Position numbers and translations under genes: made by a program. Positions 26,089-34,427 of a stretch of DNA of 57,313 nt are shown in pieces. The notes under the pieces were generated by a model, which was not told where the DNA came from, ran no database searches, and worked only from the letters and a program-made list of their open reading frames with translations. Every line of letters begins with the position of its first letter. Within the stretch, counting starts at the first letter, position 1. Origin of the DNA: Prevotella sp. (lineage in GTDB: Bacteria; Bacteroidota; Bacteroidia; Bacteroidales; Bacteroidaceae); NCBI GenBank assembly GCA_024695815.1, contig JAILHK010000045.1, positions 1 through 57,313 of the forward strand, in the 5' to 3' direction.

Positions 26089-27030
26089 GCGCTCTGCTTC
26101 CTTTCGGGCCGGCTTACCTGTTTCCGTCATCGGTACCTTTTCTACATACTGATAGTGTCGTGGTTGCCAGTATTTTGGCAACACCTTTTGGCACACCTGG
26201 CGCTGTGCATCCAATTGTGCATCTTCTGTCATCAGCACCAGTGCTTCGCCAAATTTCTCATCTTTTCGCTTTGTGACCACAAAGGCTGCACAGAGGTGCG
26301 GCTTCAACAGTCGTTCCACCTCTTCAATCTGTATCTTGATACCACCCGAGCACACCACATTGTCTTTGCGTCCCAGTATGCGGAACTGCGATCCTCGCAG
26401 CTCCACAATATCGTTGGTGACCAGTGTTCCCTCATGCACCGCAGGCGCATCTATTGCCAGGCAGCCTTCGCCTGTCTGCGCAATGCCTACGCCCTCTAGC
26501 GGTGTGTACCATTCGCTGGCATCCGCACCATTCAGTCGGCGCAGTGCAATGTGCGAGAGTGTCTCTGTCATGCCATAGGTGCTCCATACAGCATGTGGAA
26601 AAGTCTTCAGCTCTTGTGCAAGTGCATCGTCGATAGCGCCGCCTCCGATAATCAGGTGGCGCACACTTCTCAGCCTTTTTCTGCCCTCATCTGTCTTCAG
26701 GAGGTTATACACCTGCATGGGCACCATCGCAGCAAAATCAATCTTTCCATTCCACGATGGACATCCTGTAGGTTTTTCAGCAACCAGTCGGAGTCCGCAT
26801 GTCTGAGCGCGAACCACCATCATCTTGCCTGCTATATAGTCAAGCGACATGCAAAGCAGAGCTGTATCACCAGGTTTCAGTCCGAGAAAGTCACATGTGA
26901 TACGAGCCGAAACCTTCATGCGTTCCTTCTCAACCCACATAGACTTCGGTTGTCCCGTGGAGCCACTGGTATGTACCAACACCGTCGGACTACTGTTATG
27001 CCACTCTTCTAAGAATTCTTCGAGATCCAT
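26062..27030 (-). CDS. menE: o-Succinylbenzoate-CoA ligase, short form
   Basis: 322-residue AMP-forming ligase that activates o-succinylbenzoate in menaquinone synthesis. The adenylate P-loop VHTSGSTGQPKS is at about residue 19, whereas in full-length ligases it lies near residue 150, so the first N-terminal subdomain is absent. Later motifs are present: STYGMTETLSHI, FRILGRKDNVVCSGGIKIQIEEVE and a C-terminal TGKPARKE with the catalytic Lys. The gene order menB-menC-menE, with a 22-bp overlap with menC, supports the name. Short MenE forms are common in Bacteroidetes. Confidence 0.9.
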   Translation of the reverse strand: MDLEEFLEEWHNSSPTVLVHTSGSTGQPKSMWVEKERMKVSARITCDFLGLKPGDTALLCMSLDYIAGKMMVVRAQTCGLRLVAEKPTGCPSWNGKIDFAAMVPMQVYNLLKTDEGRKRLRSVRHLIIGGGAIDDALAQELKTFPHAVWSTYGMTETLSHIALRRLNGADASEWYTPLEGVGIAQTGEGCLAIDAPAVHEGTLVTNDIVELRGSQFRILGRKDNVVCSGGIKIQIEEVERLLKPHLCAAFVVTKRKDEKFGEALVLMTEDAQLDAQRQVCQKVLPKYWQPRHYQYVEKVPMTETGKPARKEAERLAALAEKV

Positions 27031-28022
27031 AGCTTGTCGCCCTTTATCTCCAAAGGCATTGGAACATTATCTGTAAACAACATACCTGTGCCCAGTCCTT
27101 GAGGCATTGTCAATGGGAAGCTGCTAGCAAACTGTGCAATAGCATTCAGGCCGATATTACTTTCCAATGCCGATGTAATCCACCAGCCGATGCTCTCTTC
27201 TTTAGCTATATCTATCCATTCCCTACATCCCATCATGCCACCATGAAGCGAAGGCTTTAGCACAATGTAGGCAGGTTTGATGATGCGAAGCATCTGCCGT
27301 TTCGTTTCAGGATCGTTCACGCCTATCAACTCCTCATCGAGCGCTATCGGCAGTGGCGCATCCCTACACAGCTCAGCCATCTTCGCCCATTGTTTTTGTT
27401 TGATAGGTTGTTCAATGCTATGAATAGCATATTGAGAAAGAAGCTCCAACTGATAAAGAGCCTCATCAGGTTTGAAACCGCCATTAGCATCCAAGCGTAG
27501 TTCCACCTCACGATGTGAGAAACGTTCGCGAATACGCTTTACAAGGTCAAGTTCCTTATCAAAATCAATAGCGCCAACTTTCAACTTCACACAACGGAAG
27601 CCTTTTTGAAGTTTCTCATCCATACGTTTGAGCATCTCGTCGTAAGAGCCCATCCACACCAAGCCATTGATGGTGATACCCTCTTCTCCACGAGAGAATG
27701 GAGTATTGAAGAGAAGTTCTGAATTCAAAGACAATTTGGCTGTTTCCAATCCGAAAAGCATCGAAGGATAGTCACGCATCTCCTCATAAGGAATGTCGCC
27801 AGTCTGTTCCATTTTGTCGCAGAACCCGCGCAACACCTTTTTATATATACGAGGTTCCAGCGCATCACAACTCAGATCAAGCAATGGTGCACATTCTCCA
27901 ATGCCACTACGTTCTCCATCTGTGATGGTCACAAGCCAGGAAAGTCGCTCTGTGTAGATGCCCCTCGAGGTACCTGCAGGCTGTTTGAAATGAAACACCC
28001 GCTCTTCTATGTCTATCTTCAT
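27009..28022 (-). CDS. menC: o-Succinylbenzoate synthase
   Basis: 337-residue enolase-superfamily enzyme that dehydrates SHCHC to o-succinylbenzoate. The barrel motifs are visible in order: [10 protein letters not shown] (catalytic Lys), LRLDANGGF (metal Asp), IEQPI (metal Glu), ALDEELIG (metal Asp/Glu) and AYIVLKPS (second Lys). It overlaps menE by 22 bp and menB by 4 bp, so the three genes form a tightly coupled unit. Confidence 0.95.
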   Translation of the reverse strand: MKIDIEERVFHFKQPAGTSRGIYTERLSWLVTITDGERSGIGECAPLLDLSCDALEPRIYKKVLRGFCDKMEQTGDIPYEEMRDYPSMLFGLETAKLSLNSELLFNTPFSRGEEGITINGLVWMGSYDEMLKRMDEKLQKGFRCVKLKVGAIDFDKELDLVKRIRERFSHREVELRLDANGGFKPDEALYQLELLSQYAIHSIEQPIKQKQWAKMAELCRDAPLPIALDEELIGVNDPETKRQMLRIIKPAYIVLKPSLHGGMMGCREWIDIAKEESIGWWITSALESNIGLNAIAQFASSFPLTMPQGLGTGMLFTDNVPMPLEIKGDKLWISKNS

Positions 28023-28876
28023 GGAATCTTTGGATATTGGTCAAAGTTTGGCTTACGCTTCTCAAGGAAAGCCTTTCCTCCCTCCTGAGCCTCGTCAAGG
28101 AAATAATAAAGCATGGTACAGTCGCCTGCCAATTGCTGGATACCAGCCTGTCCGTCGAGTTCAGCATTCAATCCTGCCTTAATCATTCGCAGAGCGATAG
28201 GCGAACGCTCCATCATGGTCTCTGCCCAACTAACACACTCATCTTCCAATTGCTCGATAGGTACGACCTTGTTTACCATACCCATCTCTTCAGCTTCCTT
28301 GGCAGAGTACTGTCGACACATAAACCAAATCTCACGTGCTTTCTTCTGACCAACGATGCGAGCCAGATAGCTGGAACCAAAGCCTGCATCGAAAGAACCC
28401 ACCTTAGGACCTGTCTGTCCAAAGATGGCGTTCTCAGAAGCAATCGTCAAATCGCACACCAAGTGAAGAACATGTCCTCCACCAATGGCATAGCCATTCA
28501 CCATTGCAATGACGGGCTTGGGCAGTCGACGAATCTGCATCTGAACATCGAGTACACTCAGACGTGGCACACCTTCATCATCAATATAGCCACCACGCCC
28601 TTTTACATGCATGTCACCTCCTGAGCAAAAAGCATGTTTCACATCAGCCAGGCTCTTTCCTTCTGGAACCTCACTCATTGCACCTGTCAGTAGTACCACG
28701 CGAATGTTCTGCATCTCGCGACAAGCAACAAATGCCTGACTCAGCTCCAAGGTTGTCTTTGGTGTGAAGGCATTACGATAGCGTGAACGATTTATTGTAA
28801 TTTTCGCAATACCATTATACTCTTCGAAGAGAATCTCCTCGAACTTCCTTATCTCTTTCCATTCTCTTTGTGCCAT
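28019..28876 (-). CDS. menB: 1,4-Dihydroxy-2-naphthoyl-CoA synthase
   Basis: 285-residue crotonase-family enzyme that closes the second ring of the naphthoquinone. Motifs: [17 protein letters not shown] (CoA and oxyanion), [42 protein letters not shown] (MenB-specific) and [19 protein letters not shown] at the end. The start [14 protein letters not shown] at 28876 is the family N-terminus. A -7 box TAATTTTG lies at 28901-28908 on the minus strand, just past the sodB terminator. First gene of menB-menC-menE. Confidence 0.96.
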   Translation of the reverse strand: MAQREWKEIRKFEEILFEEYNGIAKITINRSRYRNAFTPKTTLELSQAFVACREMQNIRVVLLTGAMSEVPEGKSLADVKHAFCSGGDMHVKGRGGYIDDEGVPRLSVLDVQMQIRRLPKPVIAMVNGYAIGGGHVLHLVCDLTIASENAIFGQTGPKVGSFDAGFGSSYLARIVGQKKAREIWFMCRQYSAKEAEEMGMVNKVVPIEQLEDECVSWAETMMERSPIALRMIKAGLNAELDGQAGIQQLAGDCTMLYYFLDEAQEGGKAFLEKRKPNFDQYPKIP

Positions 28877-28911
28877 ATCTCTTTTTGTATTTTCAACGAG
28901 CAAAATTACAA

Positions 28912-28942
28912 AGAAAAAATGAGCAAACCATCAGGTTTGCCC
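28912..28942 (-). terminator. Terminator of sodB
   Basis: On the minus strand GGGCAAACC-TGA-TGGTTTGCTC followed by ATTTTTTCTTTG. The T-rich tail runs into the -7 box of menB (28901-28908). Confidence 0.8.
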
Positions 28943-28961
28943 ACTTTCTTTTATTATTATA

Positions 28962-29549
28962 CTAGAAATTATAACGACTCTCTATGACTTTCCAATCTAT
29001 TATCTGCCAAAGAGCAGACAAATGATCGGGACGACGATTCTGATAATCAAGATAATAAGCATGTTCCCATACATCGAAAGTCAACAGTGGTTTTAGTCCT
29101 TTCTGAATGGGGTTGCCTGCATTCGTCTCCTGTGTGATAATGAGTTTGCCATCCTTATCGGCAGATAGCCATACCCATCCACTGCCAAAAAGGGTAGCAC
29201 CTTTTTTCTGAAATTCATCCTTAAATGACTCAAACGAACCAAAGTCACGCTTAATCGCCTCTGCTAAGGCACCAGCAGGTGAAGGCTTTGACTGGTTACC
29301 AGTAAACTGAGCGAAATACATTTCGTGATTCATAATCTGTCCGGCATTATTCTGCATACCACCACTTGACTTGCATACAATATCCTCTAATGATGCCTCT
29401 TCAAATCCGCTGCCATCTAACAGACCATTCAGATTATTCACATAAGCAGCCAGGTGTTTGCCATGATGAAATTCCAAAGTCTGCTTACTAATCACTGTTC
29501 CCAGTGCATCCATTGCATAAGGCAATGCCATTAATTGAAATTTGCCCAT
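28962..29549 (-). CDS. sodB: Superoxide dismutase (Fe/Mn family, likely Fe)
   Basis: 195 residues. Metal ligands are visible: His in LEFHHGKHLAAYV (first), His in NHEMYFAQF (second), and DVWEHAYYLDYQNRRPDH (Asp and His). The AGQIMNH block and FGSGWVWLS are characteristic. It converts superoxide to hydrogen peroxide and oxygen in the cytoplasm; metal choice (Fe or cambialistic, as in related Bacteroidales enzymes) cannot be fixed by eye. It has its own promoter (29615-29646) and terminator. Confidence 0.96.
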   Translation of the reverse strand: MGKFQLMALPYAMDALGTVISKQTLEFHHGKHLAAYVNNLNGLLDGSGFEEASLEDIVCKSSGGMQNNAGQIMNHEMYFAQFTGNQSKPSPAGALAEAIKRDFGSFESFKDEFQKKGATLFGSGWVWLSADKDGKLIITQETNAGNPIQKGLKPLLTFDVWEHAYYLDYQNRRPDHLSALWQIIDWKVIESRYNF

Positions 29550-29614
29550 AATCGTTTAATTTTTAGGTTTAACGTAATATTTGGTTAATAGCGTATTTTC
29601 CCAAGTTCATGTTG

Positions 29615-29646
29615 CAAAGATACAAGAAAAACTTTATTTCACCAAA
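29615..29646 (-). promoter_or_regulatory. Promoter for sodB
   Basis: Minus-strand TATCTTTG (29615-29622) with TTTG (29643-29646) 20 bp upstream, a full consensus match. Confidence 0.75.
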
Positions 29647-29668
29647 CATTCCTTTATTAATATCAAAC

Positions 29669-30139
29669 CTATTTTTTGATGTGCGAATCTATCTGTGCCG
29701 TAATCTCGCAGGCCAACCCGTAGTCATAGCCCACACGCAGACGAATGGTGGGATAGTCGGTATCTTTTGTGCTGAGAATAACTGCACACTCATCTACCGT
29801 ATAAGGCGTAGCCATGTTCTTTGGCATCACACCCACAAGATCGCTAAGTTTCAACTCCACGCCAGAGATGATCATCACATCGATAGCATCAAAAAACAAG
29901 ATAAGCGATGGTATTTCATTGGCAAGCGAGGCATTCAGCACCACCACGTCATCGGGTGCTCCATACTTCCGCTCCACTTCCTCCATTGTTGTATAGGTCA
30001 CCCTCTGCACTTCCATGTTCTCCTTTCTGCTACCAATGAAATATGCAATTGGGAGCACCAGCAGCAACAACACATACGGTCCCAGATACATAGCCAGACA
30101 GAGAATTGCAACAATAGCAAGAATAATGTTTCGTTTCAT
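29669..30139 (-). CDS. Hypothetical membrane-anchored protein (156 aa)
   Basis: The N-terminus is very hydrophobic (NIILAIVAILCLAMYLGPYVLLLLVLPIAYFIG), likely two short or one long membrane segment, followed by a soluble domain of about 115 residues (EEVERKYGAPDDVVVLNAS ... AVILSTKDTDYPTIRLRVGYDYGLACEIT). I recognise no family. It starts 29 bp downstream of the STM3941-like gene on the same strand, so they probably share a message. The soluble domain alternates strands and short helices. Function unknown. Confidence 0.7.
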   Translation of the reverse strand: MKRNIILAIVAILCLAMYLGPYVLLLLVLPIAYFIGSRKENMEVQRVTYTTMEEVERKYGAPDDVVVLNASLANEIPSLILFFDAIDVMIISGVELKLSDLVGVMPKNMATPYTVDECAVILSTKDTDYPTIRLRVGYDYGLACEITAQIDSHIKK

Positions 30140-30167
30140 ACTACTTATATTTTAACAAATAGATTTT

Positions 30168-30683
30168 TCACGCCCGCTTTAGTCGCTCGTTCAGCAAGTC
30201 AAGGAGATCTTGCAGTTTCATGCTTGTACCATCAGTCGTAAGATGTTCTTGAGCTCCTGATAAACGTGAGTTTAACTTACGAAGCATACGTCCAAAGAAA
30301 CTGGCATCTTCCATCTTCTGCATTTCCACATTAGGTTTGTAATGGATGGATATAAACTTCTGCCTCGTATTACTCATAGCGATTCTCACAATTTCAAAAG
30401 ACTCCACATCAGAGAAGTTGACCACAAACGATTTAAAGCCGTTAACAATGACACACTTATCCGTAATTATCATATAGGGCTGATGAGTCAGACGCTCCTT
30501 TATCGTTTGGTATGGGACAATAAGTAAGGCAACAACAAAGAACGACACACAAATGATGCCAATCAATTTATGACTAAAAAAAGGGTCATTAAACATCATA
30601 ACACCAATATAGACAAACATGCAACTCCCTAAAGTAAGTGGAAGCATTCGCCACAAAGAGTGATAGATACGGATTTCTTTCAT
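30168..30683 (-). CDS. STM3941-like membrane protein (171 aa)
   Basis: Two N-terminal membrane helices (LPLTLGSCMFVYIGVMMF and LIGIICVSFFVVALLIVPYQ) precede a PH-like domain (PYMIITDKCVIVNGFKSFVVNFSDVESFEI) and a helical C-terminus (SMKLQDLLDLLNERLKRA). This layout resembles the STM3941 family found in many bacteria, whose role is unknown. It is the first gene of a two-gene unit with the 156-aa membrane protein and has its own promoter at 30712-30743. The family assignment is from memory of the pattern and is tentative. Confidence 0.68.
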   Translation of the reverse strand: MKEIRIYHSLWRMLPLTLGSCMFVYIGVMMFNDPFFSHKLIGIICVSFFVVALLIVPYQTIKERLTHQPYMIITDKCVIVNGFKSFVVNFSDVESFEIVRIAMSNTRQKFISIHYKPNVEMQKMEDASFFGRMLRKLNSRLSGAQEHLTTDGTSMKLQDLLDLLNERLKRA

Positions 30684-30711
30684 AATGATTATAGTTTTAC
30701 GATTGGTGCGA

Positions 30712-30743
30712 CAAAGATAATACTAAAAACTGAAACTGACAAA
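30712..30743 (-). promoter_or_regulatory. Promoter for the STM3941-like gene
   Basis: Minus-strand TATCTTTG (30712-30719) with TTTG (30740-30743) 20 bp upstream. It sits just left of the 22-bp array that begins at 30769. Confidence 0.7.
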
Positions 30744-30768
30744 AGAAAGCAGGAAATTTAACGACACG

Positions 30769-30944
30769 GCATCGTGATAGTGGCACTATTGCAACGCAAC
30801 AGTGCCACTTTTATCATGCAAAAGTGCCACTTTTGACATGCAATACTAACGCTTTTGGTTGCGTTCTAGAGTCTAGACGGAGGCATTCTAGAGTCTAGAC
30901 GGAGGCATTCTAGAGTCTAGAAAGGCGTGTTCTAGACTCTACAC
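30769..30944. repeat. Eight-unit array with exact 22-bp period
   Basis: 176 bp divides into eight consecutive 22-bp units. Units 1-3 end in a GTGGCACTATT / GTGCCACTTTT core after about 11 variable bases; unit 4 is a degenerate link ending GCTTTT; units 5-7 carry TTCTAGAGTCTAGA; unit 8 has TTCTAGACTCTA. The register is kept exactly while the core changes. AGTGGCACT in unit 1 can pair with AGTGCCACT in unit 2 or 3, and TCTAGAGTCTAGA is nearly self-complementary. It occupies most of the 470-bp gap between divergent genes (30684-31154), along with promoters on both sides. Confidence 0.85.
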
Positions 30945-31097
30945 TGGATGCAAGAGTATAGCTATGGCAAGTCGAAAACGTTAAAACTACGAAATAAAAG
31001 TAGAAGTTTTGTGGCTAAAAAGAATAAAAACTGTACCTTTGTCTTGCAGCCGATGGTACTTGCGCTCGACAATAAAAACAAAAAAAAGCATTTTTAT

Positions 31098-31128
31098 TTT
31101 GCATTGTCCTCGCTTATTCGTACCTTTG
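31098..31128 (+). promoter_or_regulatory. Promoter for the nucleoside kinase gene
   Basis: TTTG (31098-31101), 19-bp spacer, TACCTTTG (31121-31128), 26 bases before the ATG at 31155. A second possible site, TTTG at 31008-31011 and TACCTTTG at 31034-31041 with a 22-bp spacer, lies upstream. Confidence 0.72.
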
Positions 31129-31154
31129 CAATTATACAACAACCGGTTTTCCTT

Positions 31155-32840
31155 ATGCTTCAAATTCGCTGTAAAAACAACAATGTGACCAAGAGCTTCC
31201 CCGAGGGGACCTCACTGATCGACGTCTATCAGGAGTTTGCCGACGACATCAAACTGCCCTACCCCGTGGTTTCGGCCAAGGTGAACAATGCCTCGCAAGG
31301 ACTGAAATTCCGTCTGTACCAAAACCGTGACGTAGAGTTTCTGGATGCGCGCGCCGGCTCGGGCCACCGTGTATATGTGCGCTCGCTGTGCTTCCTGCTC
31401 TACAAGGCCACCCAGGACTTGTTTCCCGGGTCAAAGCTCTTCATAGAGCATGCCATCTCGCGTGGCTTCTACTGCAACTTCAAGAAGCGCACCAGTGAGC
31501 CACTGACCGAAGAGGACGTGGCGAACATTAAAAAGCGAATGCAGGAGATTGTGGGCCTCGACATGCCCTTCCGCCGCAACGAAGCAACGATAGAAGAAGC
31601 TGTACGCGTGTTCTCGGAACGTGGTTTCAGCGACAAGGTGAAACTGCTGGAAACCAGCGGACAACTATACAGCGACTACTATACACTGGGCGACACACCC
31701 GACTACTACTACGGGCCGCTGGTGCCGTCGGCCAGCTATCTGAAGGTGTGGGACCTGCAAAGCTACGAGGACGGCATGCTGCTGCGCGTGCCCGACTGGA
31801 ACGACCCCAGCAAGGTGGCAGAATATGTGGATATGCCCAAGACCTACAGCATGTTTGCCGAGAAGACGCGCTGGGACATCATCATGCGACTGTCGAATGC
31901 GGGCGATGTGAACAAGGCGATACTGAAGGGACATGCCTCGGACCTGATACAGGTGTCGGAAGCACTGCAAGAGAAAAAGATTGTGCAGATAGCCGAAGAG
32001 ATTGAACGTCGCTTCCACCGCGAGGAGAAGCCTGTCAGACTGGTGCTCATCACGGGACCGTCGAGCTCGGGAAAGACCACGTTCTGCAAGCGACTGAGCA
32101 TCCAGCTGCAGGCCTGCGGACTGCGTCCTATCTCAGTTTCGACCGACGATTACTTCGTGAACCGTCTGGACACGCCTAAGCTTCCAAACGGCGACTACGA
32201 CTTTGACAATATCGAAACCGTGGACTATCGCATGCTGGAAGACCACCTGATAAGGCTGATGAAGGGTGAACGCGTAGAGGTGCCGGAATACAACTTCGTG
32301 ACGGGCATGCGCGAATGGAACGGCAAGAAGCTGAAACTGTCTAACGACACGGTGCTGATTATTGAGGGCATTCACGCCCTGAACCCACAGCTGACCAAGA
32401 GCATCGACGACTCGGCTAAGTTCAAGATTTACATCTCGGCGCTGACGAGCATCTCGCTGGACGACCACAACTGGATTCCAACGCAAGACAACCGACTGCT
32501 GCGCCGCATCATTCGCGACTACAACAAGGGGGCGTTCACGGCGCGCGAGACCATTGCGCAGTGGAAAAACGTGTGCGAAGCGGAAGATAAATGGATATTC
32601 CCCTATCAGGAGACGGCCGACGTGATGTTCAACTCGGCACTCAACATTGAGTTTGCCGTGCTGCGCACCCACGCGGAAATCATTCTAGCCTCAGTGCCCA
32701 GAAACTCTCCGGAGTATGCCGAGGCACACCGACTGATGAAGTTTATCCATCTGTTCCTGCCAATCAGCGACAAAGAAATACCACCTACGTCAATCATGCG
32801 AGAGTTCGTAGGTGGCTCGAGCTTTAAATATGTGCGATAA
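31155..32840 (+). CDS. Nucleoside (uridine-type) kinase with ThrRS-like N-terminus
   Basis: 561 residues. The N-terminus is a TGS domain (MLQIRCKNNNVTKSFPEGTS to about 65), followed by a threonyl-tRNA-synthetase-like second additional domain (YVRSLCFLLYKATQDLFPG, GFYCNF) to about 200. The C-terminal half is a P-loop phosphoribulokinase/uridine kinase domain with Walker A LITGPSSSGKTTFCKRL at about 295-312, DDYFVNR, DFDNIETVD and LIIEGIHALNP. NCBI calls this Bacteroidetes/Firmicutes architecture nucleoside kinase; the true substrate is not certain. I chose the ATG at 31155 because a promoter at 31098-31128 lies inside the longer frame. Confidence 0.9.
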   Translation: MLQIRCKNNNVTKSFPEGTSLIDVYQEFADDIKLPYPVVSAKVNNASQGLKFRLYQNRDVEFLDARAGSGHRVYVRSLCFLLYKATQDLFPGSKLFIEHAISRGFYCNFKKRTSEPLTEEDVANIKKRMQEIVGLDMPFRRNEATIEEAVRVFSERGFSDKVKLLETSGQLYSDYYTLGDTPDYYYGPLVPSASYLKVWDLQSYEDGMLLRVPDWNDPSKVAEYVDMPKTYSMFAEKTRWDIIMRLSNAGDVNKAILKGHASDLIQVSEALQEKKIVQIAEEIERRFHREEKPVRLVLITGPSSSGKTTFCKRLSIQLQACGLRPISVSTDDYFVNRLDTPKLPNGDYDFDNIETVDYRMLEDHLIRLMKGERVEVPEYNFVTGMREWNGKKLKLSNDTVLIIEGIHALNPQLTKSIDDSAKFKIYISALTSISLDDHNWIPTQDNRLLRRIIRDYNKGAFTARETIAQWKNVCEAEDKWIFPYQETADVMFNSALNIEFAVLRTHAEIILASVPRNSPEYAEAHRLMKFIHLFLPISDKEIPPTSIMREFVGGSSFKYVR

Positions 32841-32852
32841 AAATAGGGGCTT

Positions 32853-32933
32853 CTGACTGTTAAAGACGGACTTGAAACCTGAAACCTGAAACTTGAAACC
32901 TGAAACAGGGTCTTCAGACTGTTAAAGACGAAC
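32853..32933 (+). repeat. 7-bp tandem repeat between 14-bp direct repeats
   Basis: Five units of (T/C)TGAAAC (32872-32906) lie between two copies of GACTGTTAAAGACG (32855-32868 and 32917-32930). The right copy overlaps the last codons and stop of menD on the other strand. Confidence 0.85.
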
Positions 32934-34427
32934 CTCTAACAACATAGGGCATTGACTTTCGGCACCAACCAGCCAGTCGATGCCCTCTTTCATGCTCTGC
33001 ATATCGGTGGCCTGGCGATAGGCCACGCGGTTCTGACTGCAGATGCCTTCGGCCGTGGTTTGGTGCTGGGCTGCCACAAGACGGTCGCGGGCAGGACTCT
33101 GATCGAGCCCGGGCAAGTGGTCGAAGATGATGCCCTTGCCATTGTTCAAGAGCAGAATGCGAAGGTTGCCACGCAGATTCTGATTCCACAAAGCATTCTG
33201 GTCGTAGAAGAAACTGAGGTCGCCGATGACACAAAATACGCCATCGTCGGTGACACAAGAAAAGCCTGCGGCCGTGGATAGCGACCCTTCGATGCCGTTG
33301 ACACCGCGATTACAGAAAACCTTTGAGTGCGAATAGATGTTGGCCAGACGGATGGCCATGCTGTTGGCATAGTGAACAATGGCCTGTGAGCCTGCCTGGG
33401 CATGGGCCACGGGGCACTGCTGTTCGAAATACTTCACTACGGCAGCCTGCGAATAGGGCAATACCTCGGCTTCCTTCTGCTGGCGGACTTCGGTCAGCAG
33501 CGCTTGCCATTTCTGGACAAAGGGATGAGGCATCTCTTCAAGATTGAAGCGCACCAGGTCGGCCACCACCTCGGGGTCGCCCTGAACGACGTGGGTCAGA
33601 TTCATGAAGGTGTCGTTCACCTCGCCCGTGAGGTTGACAGCCCACGTCTCTTTGGCCTTGCGCAGAAAGCGCTTCACGTGCTTGCTGACAATAGAGCCAC
33701 CAGTGTAAAGCACGAAATCGGGCACATAGGCCTCGTCGTCTTTCACCCGCAGCACAGCCTCTTCCAGCAGCGGGTTCATGGGCTGACCGGCAATCAGCAT
33801 GGGGCGCTGGGCCTGCAGAAACATGCGGCAGACGTGCGTCAGGGTGATATTGCTGGCTTCAGCAGGGGTGAAATCAATCTTACGCTCGTCAGGAAGCGAC
33901 GCCGTGGTGAAACTGAACAGGGGCTCGGAGATGGGCACATTGATATGCACGGGCCCCCGTTTCTCCATCAGGGCCTCGTTGATCAGGCGGTTGCAGTACC
34001 AGTGCTCTTCGTCGTCGTGGGGTTCTACCAGCGTCACGGCCTTCTTGACAAAGCGCCCGAGGGCGTCGGGCTGAGGCAGCGTCTGTCCGTCGAGCTGGTC
34101 GATCCACTGCTGAGGACGGTCGGCCGAGATGACCACCACGGGGCGATGCTGATAGAAAGCCTCGGCAACGGCCGGGGCAAGATTGAGCAACGCCGTGCCA
34201 CTGGTGACACAGACAACTACGGGCTGCTGCAGGGCCTGGGTTATGCCCAGAGCATAGAAGCCAGCCGAACGTTCGTCGGTGACGGGATAGCACTGAATAT
34301 CGGGACACTCGTTCAGGTTGTGTACAATGGCCGCATTGCGACTGCCAGGGCACACCACCGCATGGCGAATGCCGTGTTTCACGAGCAGTGCCGTGAGTAT
34401 ATTTACATTTTCTTTGTTGCTATACAT
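32922..34427 (-). CDS. menD: SEPHCHC synthase (MenD)
   Basis: 501-residue thiamine-diphosphate enzyme joining isochorismate and 2-oxoglutarate, the first committed step of menaquinone synthesis. The N-terminal domain has VKHGIRHAVVCPGSRNAA, DERSAGFYALG with the catalytic Glu, and VCVTSGTALLNLAPAVAEA. The C-terminal ThDP site reads CVIGDLSFFYDQNALWN (GDxSF...N). I start at MYSNKENVNILTALL; it overlaps menF by 25 bp. The stop codon lies in a copy of a 14-bp direct repeat. Confidence 0.95.
   Translation of the reverse strand: MYSNKENVNILTALLVKHGIRHAVVCPGSRNAAIVHNLNECPDIQCYPVTDERSAGFYALGITQALQQPVVVCVTSGTALLNLAPAVAEAFYQHRPVVVISADRPQQWIDQLDGQTLPQPDALGRFVKKAVTLVEPHDDEEHWYCNRLINEALMEKRGPVHINVPISEPLFSFTTASLPDERKIDFTPAEASNITLTHVCRMFLQAQRPMLIAGQPMNPLLEEAVLRVKDDEAYVPDFVLYTGGSIVSKHVKRFLRKAKETWAVNLTGEVNDTFMNLTHVVQGDPEVVADLVRFNLEEMPHPFVQKWQALLTEVRQQKEAEVLPYSQAAVVKYFEQQCPVAHAQAGSQAIVHYANSMAIRLANIYSHSKVFCNRGVNGIEGSLSTAAGFSCVTDDGVFCVIGDLSFFYDQNALWNQNLRGNLRILLLNNGKGIIFDHLPGLDQSPARDRLVAAQHQTTAEGICSQNRVAYRQATDMQSMKEGIDWLVGAESQCPMLLEVRL

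Noticed and set aside
30769..30944. CRISPR array
   Set aside because: Units are 22 bp with no separate spacer of normal length, cores drift along the array, and no Cas genes are present.
30948..31154. N-terminal extension of the nucleoside kinase
   Set aside because: The promoter at 31098-31128 lies within it and the conserved TGS domain starts at 31155.
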